Positions 21,196 to 32,702 of a stretch of 64,000 bases of DNA are shown piece after piece (positions within the stretch are counted from its first letter, which is position 1; every line of letters begins with the position of its first letter). The DNA lies in contig JAIVFI010000012.1 of assembly GCA_025558095.1 (NCBI GenBank), positions 722,497 to 786,496 on the forward strand, in the 5' to 3' direction. Below the pieces are notes generated by a model. The model worked only from the letters and a program-made list of their open reading frames with translations, had not been told where the DNA came from and ran no database searches. Made by a program: the position numbers and the translations under genes. Source of the DNA: Hyaloraphidium curvatum (Eukaryota; Monoblepharomycota; Hyaloraphidiomycetes; Hyaloraphidiales; Hyaloraphidiaceae).

Positions 21196-23751
21196 CTAAG
21201 GGGTGTTCACGTCGACGCATGGGCCGCCGTTGACCATGATCGTCCACATGGTTATTGAGGCCTTGACGATGGTGCAGACCGGAAGGCAGAAGCAGCTTCC
21301 GTCCGGATGCCAGTTGGCGTACGCGTACCCACCGGATGCGCAAGAAGCACCACATGCGTCAATCGGGCCGAAAGGCATCTGGACGGGCCAATCGCCGGGC
21401 CCGGGTGGAAAAACGGGGTTGACGTCATCGCAGAAGCGGTTCGCGCAGGTGGTCCTGGTGGCGGTCTGATGATCCGAGGCAGGGTCAGGCCCGCTGAATG
21501 GCGACAGACGCCGCCCGCTCACCTCGCAGTTGGTTCCCGTGAAACTCGACGGACACACGCACGAGTAGCTTCCGCCGCCGAGATCGACGCAGGTACCGCC
21601 GTTCTGGCACGGATCGGAAGCGCAAGCCGAGACGGGCACAGTTGCGGCTGCGGTCGAGCTCGTAGCCGTTTCCGAGGTCGTCGCCGTCTCCGACGTGCTC
21701 GTTGCCGTCTCGGAGGCGCTGGTGGCCGTTTCGGACGTGCTTGTCGCGGTCTCCGAAGTGCTCGTCGCGGCCATCTGGGAGCGATCCGGCCCGTCAGCCC
21801 ACCTGCTCGCTGCTTGCACGATCCCTCCAGCAGACGCACCTCGCAATCGAACCCCACGAATCCGTGCGGGCACACGCAGATGTAGCCGTCTGGAAGGTTG
21901 ACGCACGTGCCCCCGTTCTGACAGGGATGCGCGGCGCACGCGGGGGCGTTGGTTGTGAGCGAGGACGACGTGCCTTGTGGCCGTCTCCGTAGTGCTCGGC
22001 GTCCAGACGGTGGTGCTCGTGGGCAGCTCAGCGGTGCTGGTGGTCGACAAGAAGATCGTGGTGCTGGATGACGTCAGGCTCCAGGTGATCACGCAGATGC
22101 AGCCGCCGCCCGGCTGCGGGACGCAGATGCCTATGCAAGCGCTGGTCGTTGTCGCAAGGGACGCCGTGCGGGTGAGGCTATGAGACTCCGTGGTCGTTGG
22201 GGTGTAGCTCAAAGTCGACGAAGTCAGGGATTCCGAGCTGGTGGAAGAGGTGGGAGTCTGGCTCAATGTCGAGGAGGTGGCCGTCTCCGACAGGGTGGAA
22301 GAAGTACAGGTCTCGCTCGAGGACGACGAGGTCAGCGTGTCGCTGGATGTCGAGGACGTGAGGCTTTCCGAAAAGGTGGAGGACGTCACGGTTGCCGATG
22401 CAGTCTTGCTGGTATCGGCCGTCAAGCTTTGGGTGATTGAGGTCGTGGCCGTCAGACTCTGCGACTCTGAAGTCGTGGCAGTCATGGAACCGCTCTTGCT
22501 GGTGGTTGCCGTGAGACTGCGAGTGTCCGATGTCGTCGCCGTCAGGCTCTGGGAAGCAGTGACCGTACGGCTCGACGTGGAAGGCGTGACGGATTCTGAG
22601 TGCGTGGAAGACGTGAGGGTCCCCGACAGAGTCGACTCCGTGGTGCGCGTCGGATGTCGAACTTGCGTCCGCGTCGTCCGCGATGTCGTGCCGTCCGAGG
22701 TCGGAGTTGCCGCTGTCGCTGATTTCGACGCTGAAGATGTTGGCCTACCGGCTGAGGTGCTGCTCGTCGCCAGCGGAATCGGGAACGGCCGCACCTGGTT
22801 GAATGGCGGCGGTGCGCCCTGGAAGTCGATTGGCAGGCTGCCCACGGGATCCGAGGAGCTTGGTTGCCCGCCGGAGCCTGGCACGACAAGACAGACAGAT
22901 CCAGGAGGCATTGAGGCTGAAGGTGGGCAGGCAAAGACGAATAGACCATTGGCACCAGTAACGCAGTTGCAGACGACCTCCATGCCTGCGGCCCGGGTCG
23001 TCGCCATGGGGCACTGCAGTTGCAGCGGCACGCCAACCTGGGGGATGTCCCCCGGTTGGTACGTCCCCGTCCCCGTGACGTCAATGAACAGCTGGCCACC
23101 GGCAACGGCCGTCAGCGTCACGATCGAGGTCGTCGTCCGCCGCACGGTTTTGGTGGCCACGACGGCCGTCCTGGTCTGAGTGCTCGTGACAGTTGACCTT
23201 TCAGGACAGCAGAAGCGGGCCGCGCGGCCCCTGACGCGGGCGACTGGAACGCCGGAGGGACAGGAGGGGCAGAGATGGCGGGCGTAGAGGCGGCGCTCGG
23301 CCTCCTCTTGCTCCAGAGCGCCGAGTGATCCGTTGGTCCACGCGGGGAGCTGCGCCGGCCGCAGCCGCGCCACGCCCGGGATTCGGCCGGTACCAACGCG
23401 ATTTCGTGCGAAAATGGTGGTTGTCCGCGTCGCCGTGGTCCACCTAGTCCGCGTCACGGTGCGGCGGGCCGTTGACGTGTGCCACGACGTGACAACTCGG
23501 CGCCGCGCGCAGCAGCAGCCCGAATCGTAGCCGCAGCCCGCACTTGGGGGAGCGAGGATTACGGAGTGAGCCCGAGAATAATGATCACACGTCGTCTGTC
23601 CTCACCAGCAGGTGTCGGCGTAGGTCCAGGGGCCCCAGTGGACGTTCACCGGAGGGGTCGCACGCTGCAGCGCGGCGAGCTGCGCGGCTACGGGAGAAGG
23701 GAAGATCGCCGCGGCGATCAGCAGCGCCGAAAAAAGGATCAGGGTGCTCAT
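21196..23751 (-). CDS. secreted mucin-like protein with two EGF-like domains
   Basis: Exon 1 is 23606-23751 and encodes a signal peptide (MSTLILFSALLIAAAIFPSP). The intron 23543-23605 leads to a long second exon with a cysteine patch (GYDSGCCC). A B-repeat-like strand set follows (GQLFIDVTGTGTYQPGD), then ~200 residues of Ser/Thr repeats such as TSSTxSEx. EGF-like domain 1 (CAAHPCQNGGTCVNLPDG) ends at 21840. An intron at 21775-21839 joins to ATSTSETATS repeats, EGF-like domain 2 (CASDPCQNGGTCVDLGGG) and a cysteine-rich C-terminus ending at 21196. Between 21960 and 22060 the frame must change by one; I could not find a convincing intron there, so that join is open. The Ser/Thr stretches are likely O-glycosylated. 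It is probably a cell-surface or matrix protein. Confidence 0.65.
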
Positions 23752-24256
23752 TGTCTTCGAGATTCGTTCGGTTTGAGCCTTCAGACTCCATGGGGGATCC
23801 GTCTGACTCCACAAGGGACGCCAGGGTCCAGGCCTGGGGTCGGGATGACTCGCCTCCGGGGTCCGGTGGAAATCGTCCCGCAGCAGGCGGCCGATCCTGC
23901 CAAAAACGGACTGCAGGGAAGCACGTTGATGCGCCGATCGTCAGGAGGGTTCCTATATGCCATTGGGACACGGTGACTCGACCAAGGAGTCCGGGGGGAT
24001 CCGTGCCCTGAACTCAGCCCCGACGTGACGACATGACCAAATTAACTTGCTGAGGTCAGGCCGACACGCCCGAGTCCGGGTCCATGGCGGCACACGGTCA
24101 CTGCGTCGATTTCGCAGTGAGGAGCGATTGCCCGCGGTCTACCTTGCCCGAGGCACGCCCCGACGAGCTTTCTCTGGCAAAGATACCCGCAGTGGCTTCG
24201 AACGCGTCAGAGGCGTTGAAGCCGTGGGAAGCACAGTGTCCAGTGGAACAGCCATG
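23752..24256. other. intergenic region, no gene seen
   Basis: About 500 bp between the mucin-gene start and the 3' end of the tetraspan gene. Frames here are random. Confidence 0.4.
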
Positions 24257-24954
24257 CTAGTCCTTGCCGGGGAATGCTTCCTCCCTGTCCGCGATCAGGA
24301 ACCCGAGCGCTATGACCTTGTTGCGCCCAGTTTCAGTTCATCAGTATCGCGGTGTCCAACTGCGTCCACCCACGTATCCGAACAAGATGGAACACGACGC
24401 AATGACCCTGTCCCGGGACAGGTACCAGAAGTAGTTGAACAGCGCGTCCATGCACGGGTCCCTGCCCTCGCACCCGGTGGCCTGCTCCAAGTACTCCTTC
24501 TCCCCTTCCGACAGGTTATCCCAAAGCACGAGCGTGCCGCGGGGGTCCTGAAGCCGGAAGGAGGTGAAGTGGGCGAGGGAGGCGACGAACCACGCGAAGC
24601 AGAGCGCGGCGGCGACGACAACCGTCCATGAGGCCGCGAGGGTACCGCGCCTTGCAAAAACATCGGGGCGGAGGGTCGCGGAGATGCCGAGGATGCCGGC
24701 GGATAGTCCGACGAGCCCTGTAATCATGGCGAGCGAGACTTCCGCGGGCAATGCGGTGGGTGGGCGGGGCGGGACAGATCACCGCTGACCGCGACTTCGT
24801 GCTCGCCAAACCCACTGGAGAGCACAACGGGTGTGCCGTAGTGGTCCCAGCCCGCAGAGATGGCGAAGGACGCGAGTCCAATGGGGGCAACGCCGGCGAA
24901 GGCGGACATGAAGAAGCCCTTCGTCCGCGGGGCATCGACGACCTCGCGCGCCAT
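24257..24954 (-). CDS. tetraspan membrane protein, paralogue 1 of 3
   Basis: Exons 24816-24954, 24374-24738 and 24257-24316 (139, 365 and 60 nt) give 187 residues. Four hydrophobic helices are visible: around FMSAFAGVAPIGLASFAI, ITGLVGLSAGILGI, SWTVVVAAALCFAWFVASL and the C-terminal one spanning the last intron (LFGYVIALGFLIAD). Between helices 3 and 4 is an extracellular-type loop with GCEGRDPCMDALF and FWYLSRDR. The topology is like tetraspanins or claudins but the loop lacks CCG or W-GLW-C-C motifs, so this seems a separate family. Exon lengths 2 and 3 and intron phases are identical to the copies at 54634 and 56014. The C-terminus ends in a charged DREEAFPGKD tail. No function is known. 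Confidence 0.85.
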
Positions 24955-25595
24955 GGCGCGCGGCGAGGAGACCTCCCCGTCAAATAGGCTGGCTCGCAGG
25001 GGTAGAGGCCCGACAGGCGGAGCGGAGTGTGGGAAGCCGCCGCCGGGGAGCTGGCTGGCCAATGCGGCTAAACGATCCCGTGGCCCTCGCACCGCTGCAA
25101 TCCGGGTGATCGCACTATCGCTTGCGCTAGTCGGCACAAAGGCGGTGAGGCGGAGGAGTTTTGGACGCAGAAGGCAAGAATACGAACTCCAGCTTGTGGT
25201 GGCTTTCCACGTGATGTGAGCGGGTGTGTGGCATGGATACAAAGAACGCGATGGAACGCGGCCATCGGAAAGGGTGCCACCAACAGGGAAGCTTTCTTTC
25301 AAAGCTGGAGATGCTTTCCTAGCATTCAAGCTGGGCTTATCATGGCAGGTCGCCGCTGGCTCGTGGTCACGCGCCCGTGGGAGACAGTTGAACGCAAGGG
25401 ACACCCCGTTCCGATAAAGACCGCCATTCCACCATGGCAGTCATTTATGGAGACCCTGAGTTCGTGTTCACAGCTACATCGCGATTCGACCTGTTCCGTC
25501 GACCCTCCCGCAACAACTTGGGTCCGCGCTGGCGCCGGGCTGTGCCGCCGCAACAACTTCCCAACCCCCGCCAAGGCCCCGCCCACTCCCAGACG
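24955..25595. other. divergent intergenic region
   Basis: About 640 bp between the tetraspan start (minus strand) and the cysteine-module gene start (plus strand). No convincing gene or repeat is present. Confidence 0.4.
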
Positions 25596-26653
25596 ATGAG
25601 GCGCGCTCTCCTGCCCCTGCTCCTCGCTATCGTCGTCCTCGGCGCTATCACGGCGACCGCGGCGCCCACGAAGAGGCAGTGCGACCAGGCCGACGACTCC
25701 TGCGAGACCGAGTCCCCGCCAACAGACCCGCCAGTGCCCCCGCCGGCCGAGGGATCGCCTCCTTCTCCACGTTCGTAGCCGTGCTTCGATCACGACAGTC
25801 AGCTTATTTCGTATTCGCGCAGCGCCCGAGGCCGCGGGCTGCACCCGTTCCGACGACCTCGACGGCACGCTTTCGGAGTGTTCGACGGGGTGCTGCATCG
25901 ACAGCGCCTGCAAACCATGGCCCGAATGCTTCGACAAAAGCACAGACATCTGCCGCGCGAACGATGACTGCGTGTCGGGCTGCTGCGTGGACAGGAAGTG
26001 CGTCGACGCGGGCGCCTGCGGCGGATCCGGGATCGCCGGGGGCCCCGTGGCGCCGCAGTGCACGAGGTCAGACTCCCTGGACGGCTCAATCAAGAGCGAG
26101 TGCCCTTCGGGTTGCTGCATCCTTCAGTCGTGCAGGGAGAGGACGGAATGCTTTGGCGATGGGGGGCCCCCGACGCCGCCCACCACCGAAGTTCCTCCGG
26201 CGGATGGCGGATCACCTCCCCCACGTGGGCCGAACAGCTTCGCATCCGGCTCCCTGCGTTGATTGCGCCTTTCACCGCAGCCTCTCCGCCTGCGACACCG
26301 GAATGCACGCGCAGCGACGACATCTTCAAGCTGGGCGTGATGGGTTCTGGGGACGAGAGGAGCGAGTGCGCCAGCGGATGCTGCATCAATGGAGCCTGTC
26401 GGCCGTTCTCGGAGTGCTTCAACCCCCCGCCCGCGCCGAGTGCGTCCGCCCATGCCGCGGATCCCGTGCATCCCTTTGACCGCCTCCTTCCGCAGACTCT
26501 GGTACCTGCCAGTTCGGCACGACCGACTCGAAGTATCCGTTCAGCGTCCCGTGCCTTTTTTCGCTCCCCTGCCGGGAGTGCTTCAGCGGCTGCTGCTCCG
26601 GTGGCTTTTGCAACGACTACGCGCTTTGTTTCGGCGGAGCCCGTGGATTCTGA
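25596..26653 (+). CDS. secreted protein of four cysteine modules, mostly one per exon
   Basis: Exons 25596-25770, 25823-26224, 26281-26439 and 26496-26653 give 297 residues. It starts with a signal peptide (MRRALLPLLLAIVVLGAI). The core unit is C-T-R-S-D ... S-E-C-x-S/T-G-C-C-x(5)-C-x(5)-E-C. It is seen in exon 2 (twice, with an interposed DCVSGCCVDRKC unit) and exon 3, while exon 4 has a variant (CRECFSGCCSGGFC). Proline-rich linkers sit exactly at the exon joins. All three introns are phase 1, 52-56 bp. This symmetrical architecture suggests growth by module duplication. The CC-rich units may be small disulphide knots or carbohydrate-binding modules. The family is not recognised; extracellular location is well supported. 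Confidence 0.75.
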
Positions 26654-26780
26654 GGCGATCGGCTTTGGGCGCTGAACATTCTAGGCGAACGATCGGTAGT
26701 TGCAGCCTCGCGTGTACAACATTCGCGGTCTATGGGTTTCCGTGCTCACAAGATGGACCCCAATAACGCTCCGTCCGTCC

Positions 26781-28970
26781 TCACGCCATCTCCATGTCCA
26801 CCACCACGTCCTTTGCCTCGAGCCCCTTCTCCCCCTTCTCCTCCGCCGCCTTCTTCTTGTCCCCGGGCCTGTGCCCCTTGAGCGGCACGTGCTTCAAGAA
26901 CAGGACCACCAGCCACCCCACCGCGCACAGCGGCACGAACCCGATGAACACCCTCGAGAACCCCTGCGCGTACGCCGCGCGCACGGCAGCCTGCCCGCCG
27001 TCGATCGCGGCCTGCGTCACGTTCGCGGAGGGGGAGGTCGCGGTGCCGGCGAGGGAGTTGGTGACCACGGTGCCCATGGCCTGGGGGGTGACGCCGAACT
27101 GCGCGGCGAGGGCCGTGACGGACGAGGGGGTGATGAGGGATTGGACGGTGTTCTGGAGGATGGTGCCGCCGACGCCGATGCCCATCGTGCCCCCGATCGT
27201 GCGCAAGAACGTTCCGACCTGCGTTTGGGGCGGGATCAGGGTCGCTCCGAAGATCCCGGACGCTTGGACGCACCGTTGTGCCTGGCCCGATGTCCCGCAG
27301 CTCGCAATTTGCTTGCACCGCCAGCATCACGATGCCCAGCGAGGCGCCGAACCCAACGCCCATCATCGCCAGGAACCCGGCGATCTCGGCATACGGCGTC
27401 GTCAGGCTCAGCATGCTCAGCAGGCCGAGGGCGACGGTGGCGACCGCGAGGCCGACCTTGGGGAAGGGGGTGTAGATTCCCTTCCGGGAGGAGACGATGC
27501 CGCAGGCCATCGAGACCGGCATGAACGGGGCGATCCAAGGGAGCGCCGACAGGCCCGACTGCGATGCCGACTGCCCGTAGACGAGCTGGAAAACTTGGGG
27601 GATGTAGAATGCCGCGCCGTTCATCGACCACCTGCGAGCCCGATCGATCAGCGCCCGCCGATCCCCGGCAACCGAACCACGCACCCCATGGTGAACATCA
27701 CGAACACGCAGATGGAAAAGTTGCGGTTCCGGAAGAGCCTCAGCGGCACGTTTGGCTCCGCCGGCACCTTCCACTCGTACAGCACGAACCCGACCATCAG
27801 CGCCACCCCAATGAGCAGCGGCGCCAGGCACTTTGCGCTCGCCCACCCCGCCTCGATCGACCACGTCAGTCCGAGCAGGAACAGCGTCACGCCGACGATG
27901 CACAGCGCGGCGCCGCCATAGTCCACGCGGCGGAGCATCGCGCGTATGGACTTGTCGGGTGGCGGGGGAACCCGCAGGAAAAGGACGATGCCGGCCATGG
28001 CTAAAGCGCCGGCGGGGAGATTGATCCAGAAGATGCCGGTCCAGGACCAGTAGTCCGTCACCACGCCGCCTGGACGGGGTGGGATCAGACGCACGTTGAA
28101 ACCCTCCCCTGCGAGGGGACCCACCGAGGAAGGGGCCCAGGATGAAGCACACCCCCGTGATCACGCTCATCAGCGCCTGGTACGTGCCCCTTTCCCGCAT
28201 GGTCACCACGTCCGAGATGAGCACGAACACCAGGCTCTGGACGCCGCCGCCGCCGACGCCCTGCAGCCCTCTCCCGACGATCAGAATGACCATGGTGGGG
28301 GCAAGGGCGCACAGGACGGAGGCGAGGATGAAGAGGAGGATGTTGAGGAGGAGGAGGTTGCGGCGGCCGAAGATGTCGCTGCGCAAGGGGGGAATAGAGG
28401 ATCAGAAGGTCGTCTGGAGGGACGGAGGGCGTAAACGCACCCCAGCTTGCCCCAGAGCGGTGCGATGGCCGTCGACGTAAGGAGATACTGTGGGAGAGTT
28501 TCACATCGCATATCGGATCAGAGAGTCCTGTATGATCCGGCAGTGCGGCTTCCACCCACCGCCGTCCCGACCCAGGTCAGCAAATCCTCCCCGTGCAGCT
28601 GGTTCGCGATGGTCGGCAGCGCCGTCGACACCATCGTCGCATCCAGCGCGTACAGCGTCATCGCCAGGCTGAGGCTCATCATGCCGAGGATCTTGTTGGC
28701 CGTCGACATGGTGGCCGCAGACCCCTCGTCCTGCGGCGGCGGGGCGGCGGCGCCGTGGATCTCGGCGGCTTCCTTGGCGAGCTCCGCCGAGGCGCCGGTG
28801 GGGGAGGGGATGCCGTCGTCGTCGATTATTTCCAGAGTGGGGGAGGAGGGCGGCGTGGCGCTCTCGCCGCCGTCCGACTCGGAGGGCGCCGGCGGTGCGG
28901 CCGCGGTCGTCGCCATCTCCGCCTCGGCGTTCGCCGGGGACGCCGTCGCGGCGGGAGCCTCGGACGACAT
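26781..28970 (-). CDS. MFS multidrug exporter, DHA2 (14-helix) type
   Basis: Six exons on the minus strand: 28560-28970, 28441-28487, 28125-28378, 27685-28069, 27274-27631, 26781-27218. They give 630 residues. A ~90-residue acidic/alanine-rich cytosolic N-terminus precedes helix 1 (ALDATMVSTALPTIANQL, the motif D1-like start of DHA2 transporters). Then come LWGKLGDIFGRRN (motif A), GRGLQGVGGGG (motif B), GPFLGGGVVTDYWSW (motif C region), and later FLRTIGGTMG. Members export drugs and toxic compounds by proton antiport at the plasma or vacuolar membrane. All joins restore known family motifs, including one 47-nt exon. The tail is lysine-rich (DKKKAAEEKGEKG). Confidence 0.9.
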
Positions 28971-29263
28971 GGGGGAGGTTGTGGGAGAAAGGGTTAGGCG
29001 CCGGGTGGTTTACGAGAGCGTCGCCTAAACCCTGGGCGGGAGCGGTGGCAAGTTGTTGCCGCTAGTTTGGAGACGCGGATGAACCGTTGGATTTGCCGGG
29101 CGGGGAACTCGGATCGATGCTCGCCATCGGATCGAGGCCAATAGAGGAATGGAAACGACAGAGAGGGATACATAGATGGATCGAGCGGCGCGGCCTTGGC
29201 CCCAGTTGGCGGAACAGCTCCACGTCAAAAAGCCACACTCCGTGATCGCCGGATCCCCTGCGA

Positions 29264-30484
29264 TCACCGGTCCTTGCCCCGCTTCGCCCTCTTCCTCCCC
29301 CTGAACGCCCCCGGCGCCCCCGTGGCGCCGCCTGCGCCCGTGGCCGTCGGCGCCCCCGTCGCACCCGTCGCGGCCGGGGAGGCGGAGATCCCCGTCGCTC
29401 CCGTGGCACCGGTGGCACCTGTGGCACCCGTTGCTCCCGTCGCGGCGGTGGAGGCGGGGGAGGTGGTGGTCGAGTCCAGGGGGCTGGGGGTGAGGGCTTC
29501 GATGCTGGGGGTGAACTCCGAAGTCGGGCGGAGGGGGGAGGCGGAGGATGCGGAGGTGGGGGGAAACGTTGGGGCGACGGTTGGCGAGAGCGTGAAGGGG
29601 GAGGGAGAGACGGAGGAGGAGGGAGAGAGGGGGAGGGTGGAGGTAGGCGGGAGGGGGGCTGGTGGTGAAGTTGGAGGAAGGAGGGATGGGAATGACGGGG
29701 AGGAAGATGGCAGCGAAGGGGATGGCAGCAGGGAAAGCGAGGTCGGCCCCGGCGTCGCAGTGGGCCCTATCGGGGTCGGGAGGGTCGAAAGAGGCGCCGT
29801 CGTGGCAGCCGACAACCCGCCTCCGGCGGCGGTCGTCGTCACCGTCTGTACCGGCGTAGGCTCATCCGTCGGCGTCCTTGTCTTTGGCGGCAGCACGGCT
29901 CCGTTCCCGCACGTCGCGGTGGAGTTGCCCCAGCACACCCCGAACCCGACCTGGCACGCGTCCTGGCACCACTCGGTCCCGTTGCCGCAGTAGCCGTGCA
30001 CGGAGCAGCAGAACCACCCCCTGCAACGCAGATCGCCGTGCTGCCGGCCGCACCGCGCTGTTTGGGTGAAGTTCAGGTCGGGGCAGGGGCGCGTTGTGAC
30101 GTTGGGGTACGACGAATAGTCCGAGTCGCTGAGCATGGGCGGCTGGCGCAGCTCGATGTCGCTGAGGCCGTCGGGATCGTATTCCTCCGACGGAGCAGAA
30201 TATTCGTCCTCCGGGAGCAGCACCGGCAAGATGCCGGCGGGCAAGCTCGCTTCCACCGCGGCGGAAATGTCCTCGGGCGACACGTCCAGCAGCGCGTAGC
30301 CGTAGTCCCGCTCCCCCGCCGCCTCCTCTCCTGCAAACAAGGACGCGGGTTCGGGCAGCTGCGCGGAAGCGCGCGACAGGAGGAGTAGCAGGGCGGTGAA
30401 GAGCGCGGGGAGAAGAGATAGGGGGCATGGCGGCCGCGCGCGTCGGGCGGCCCCGGACCGGGTTCCGCGACCCGGACGGGGCAT
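29264..30484 (-). CDS. chitin-binding (hevein-type) surface protein with Ser/Pro stalk and collagen-like tail
   Basis: A 406-residue single-exon protein. A signal peptide (about residues 20-41, LPALFTALLLLLSRASA) is followed by an acidic region. A type 1 chitin-binding domain follows at ~148-190: CGRQHGDLRCRGWFCC, then GYCGNGTEWC and a final C. Next come ~170 residues of Ser/Pro/Thr stalk and a Gly-Ala-Thr triplet run near residues 345-385 (GATGATGATGATGAT), collagen-like. The C-terminus is very basic (RGRKRAKRGKD). Hevein domains bind chitin or GlcNAc oligomers, so the protein probably sits on or in the cell wall. No GPI signal is evident. Confidence 0.8.
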   Translation of the reverse strand: MPRPGRGTRSGAARRARPPCPLSLLPALFTALLLLLSRASAQLPEPASLFAGEEAAGERDYGYALLDVSPEDISAAVEASLPAGILPVLLPEDEYSAPSEEYDPDGLSDIELRQPPMLSDSDYSSYPNVTTRPCPDLNFTQTARCGRQHGDLRCRGWFCCSVHGYCGNGTEWCQDACQVGFGVCWGNSTATCGNGAVLPPKTRTPTDEPTPVQTVTTTAAGGGLSAATTAPLSTLPTPIGPTATPGPTSLSLLPSPSLPSSSPSFPSLLPPTSPPAPLPPTSTLPLSPSSSVSPSPFTLSPTVAPTFPPTSASSASPLRPTSEFTPSIEALTPSPLDSTTTSPASTAATGATGATGATGATGATGISASPAATGATGAPTATGAGGATGAPGAFRGRKRAKRGKDR

Positions 30485-31185
30485 CGAGGCCGCCGCCGGG
30501 TTGGGAAAGGAAGCGATCGCGTGCAGAGGGGCCGTTGCGCGGCGGAGGAGGCCGGTCGGCCGCGGTTTGGGGTTCGTCCGTGTCGGCGGTGTCGGCGGTC
30601 GGAGGGTCCGCGCCCAGTCACACTCGCGCTGCCCGATCGCGACGGCGGCGGTGATGGCCTACCCGCCCGAGACGAACTACAAGGAGAAGGACAGCCAGAA
30701 GGAGAAGCCTTGCTGGCAGGAAAGTATAGGTGCCTCGAAAGGAACGATGGCCTGCGCTGACAAGTGCCCCGGTCCCACCAGGTCCGCGAAGCGGCCCAGA
30801 AGGCCGAGAGAGACTGCTGGCGGGGCACTTACAAGTCATGCCGAACCGTCCTCTCCTGCTCCGACGCTCTTTACGTGCGCGGCAGGGGCGGACCATAGTG
30901 CGAGGGTTGCCGGAGCTAGGACCGGACCTGAGCGGGTGGAACTACGACACCAAGGCCGGATCGTGGATCTGAAGACTCGATATGTGGTTGACGGCGGTCT
31001 TGCGATCTGATTGGTAGTACAATGCCGACTAGACATCGGATGGAGATTGAAGTTCTTGCGGCAGGCCGGCGGACCCGTCGATGCGCCGCGGCGAACCCCT
31101 TGAACCGACCACTCCGACTCGGCCCCGGCGGGGGAGCTCCTAACCCGACAATCGGCCTCCGACGCGACGCGGACATAGCGGCGCG
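30485..31185. other. divergent intergenic region with a doubtful small cysteine-rich frame
   Basis: About 700 bp between two signal-peptide genes. Near 30654 an ATG opens MAYPPETNYKEKD followed by KPCWQ. Downstream, in another frame, there are CWRGTYKSC and LSCSDALY. A 58-67 bp intron starting at GTATAG (30724) could join them into a small ~58-residue cysteine protein. The spacing does not match any twin-CX9C protein I can name. I list it as a possibility only. Confidence 0.25.
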
Positions 31186-32401
31186 ATGCGGGGCCGCAGC
31201 CTGCTGCCGCGTAGGTTGCGCGCCGCGCGGCCCGCGGTCCCCTTTTGACGCTCCCCCAGTGGCGCTCCTATTCCTGCTCCTCATGCTCCTCGCCTCGCCC
31301 GCCTTCGGCCTGTTCAAGAAGAAGAAGACCACGAACAAGAAGACGGTGCCGAAGCCGCCCAAGATCGTCGTGACGGCCAACAAGGGCAAGATGACCGAGA
31401 AGGGCTACACGAAGGTCCCCTACCTGAACCAGGTGCGCGTGCCGCGGTGCCGTGCCGGTCCGCACTGATCGCCGGCGGTCGCCAAGGTGTGTCCCAACGG
31501 CATCACCGCCACCACCAAGAGCTACGTGGACGGGTGGTTCGCGATGCACGACTCACTTTTCAACCCCGCGCTGGCCGACTACCTCTGCAAGGACCCCCTC
31601 ATCGGCAAGAACCCCAACAAGGCCGGCTGCATCTACTACAACTTCCTCCAGGACGCCATGTCGCAGGATCAGGGCGGGGCCCCGGACAGGGTGGCGGCCC
31701 GCCCGGCCGAGACCAAAGCCCTTTACGACAAGTACCTCGCCAACGGCGCGCCGCAGAAGGTCGCCACGGCGGGCCAGGCCTGCCAGGCCGACATCGCCAA
31801 CTACCAGCAGGTGGCGCAGAACCTCGGCCGGCGCCGGCTGGCGCGGAGGGAGGACGACGACGACGACGCGGGCGGCGGCGATGACGACGGCGGCGACGCC
31901 GTGGTCGAGTTCATCATCGCCGAGCTCTTCATGCACTGCATCGTCGACGGGTACACCTACGTCGACAACACCTACATGGCCGGCTTCCGCAGCTCCTCGG
32001 GTTTCAAGAAGGTCACCACGGCCTGGAACAAGGCGTTCGCGCCGCACAAGCCCAAGTGCCCCGTGGTACCGGACTCCCTCCTCAAGGGGTACTGCGGGCG
32101 CGGGTACTGCTGGGCGGACGCCAAGGCGCTCGTGGAGCAGAAGATCCAGGCGATTCCGGGGCGGAACGAGTAGGTCTTTGCGGGTTCCTTTGCTGGCCGA
32201 CACGTCTCACGCCGTCTGCCTCCAAGCCCCCCCAAGCGCGTCAACAAGAAGTGCTCGTCGTGGACCCTGGCCACGGATCCCAACGACAACGCGGACGGGG
32301 CGTGCGGCGGAGGGGGTGGGGACGACGAGGAGGACTCCTCGCTGGACGACGGGAACGGCGATGGCGGCGACGGCGGCGACGGCGGCGACGGCACGGAGTG
32401 A
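31186..32401 (+). CDS. secreted cysteine-containing protein with acidic linkers, function unknown
   Basis: Exons 31186-31210, 31260-31432, 31487-32169 and 32227-32401 give 351 residues. The 25-nt first exon joined to exon 2 creates a clean signal peptide (MRGRSLLPLALLFLLLMLLA), which supports that short first exon. The mature protein has a lysine-rich start (FKKKKTTNKKT), then a cysteine-containing region (VCPNGITATTKSYVDGWF, GCIYYNFLQ). An Asp/Gly-rich linker follows, then a second region with CIVDGYTYVDN and YCGRGYCW, and an acidic glycine-rich C-terminus. The fourth exon adds KKCSSWTLATDPND. No family is recognised; the pattern fits an extracellular or wall protein. Confidence 0.7.
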
Positions 32402-32702
32402 TGTCATTCCGGATGCTCGGGCGGCGGAGTGGGGGGGGGAATGGAAGAGCTATCGGGGCGCATGCTTGTTCCTATGAATCACAATCCGTCTTTCACGTTC
32501 TTCTCGAACGAGAGACGTTGAGCCTTTCGGATGGCGAACTAGAGCCAAGAACGTCTGTTGCAAGCGACGCCGGGACGCGCGAAGCGGGCTGAATGACCGT
32601 CCGTCTGAATTCCCGGCATGTCCCCATATCCGTCCCGTGGCTCCGGGTCGCGGTGACGATCCCCGTCCTCCCTTCCCTCCGACCGCGCGCAAACGTGCCC
32701 CG
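32402..32702. other. intergenic (convergent), no gene seen
   Basis: Three-hundred-base space between the 3' ends of the secreted-protein gene and the channel gene. Nothing was recognised. Confidence 0.4.

Noticed and set aside
30654-30900. COA6/twin-CX9C-like small protein
   Set aside because: KPCWQ and CWRGTYKSC invite the comparison, but cysteine spacing after any plausible splice does not give two CX9C pairs. It is kept only as a low-confidence note.
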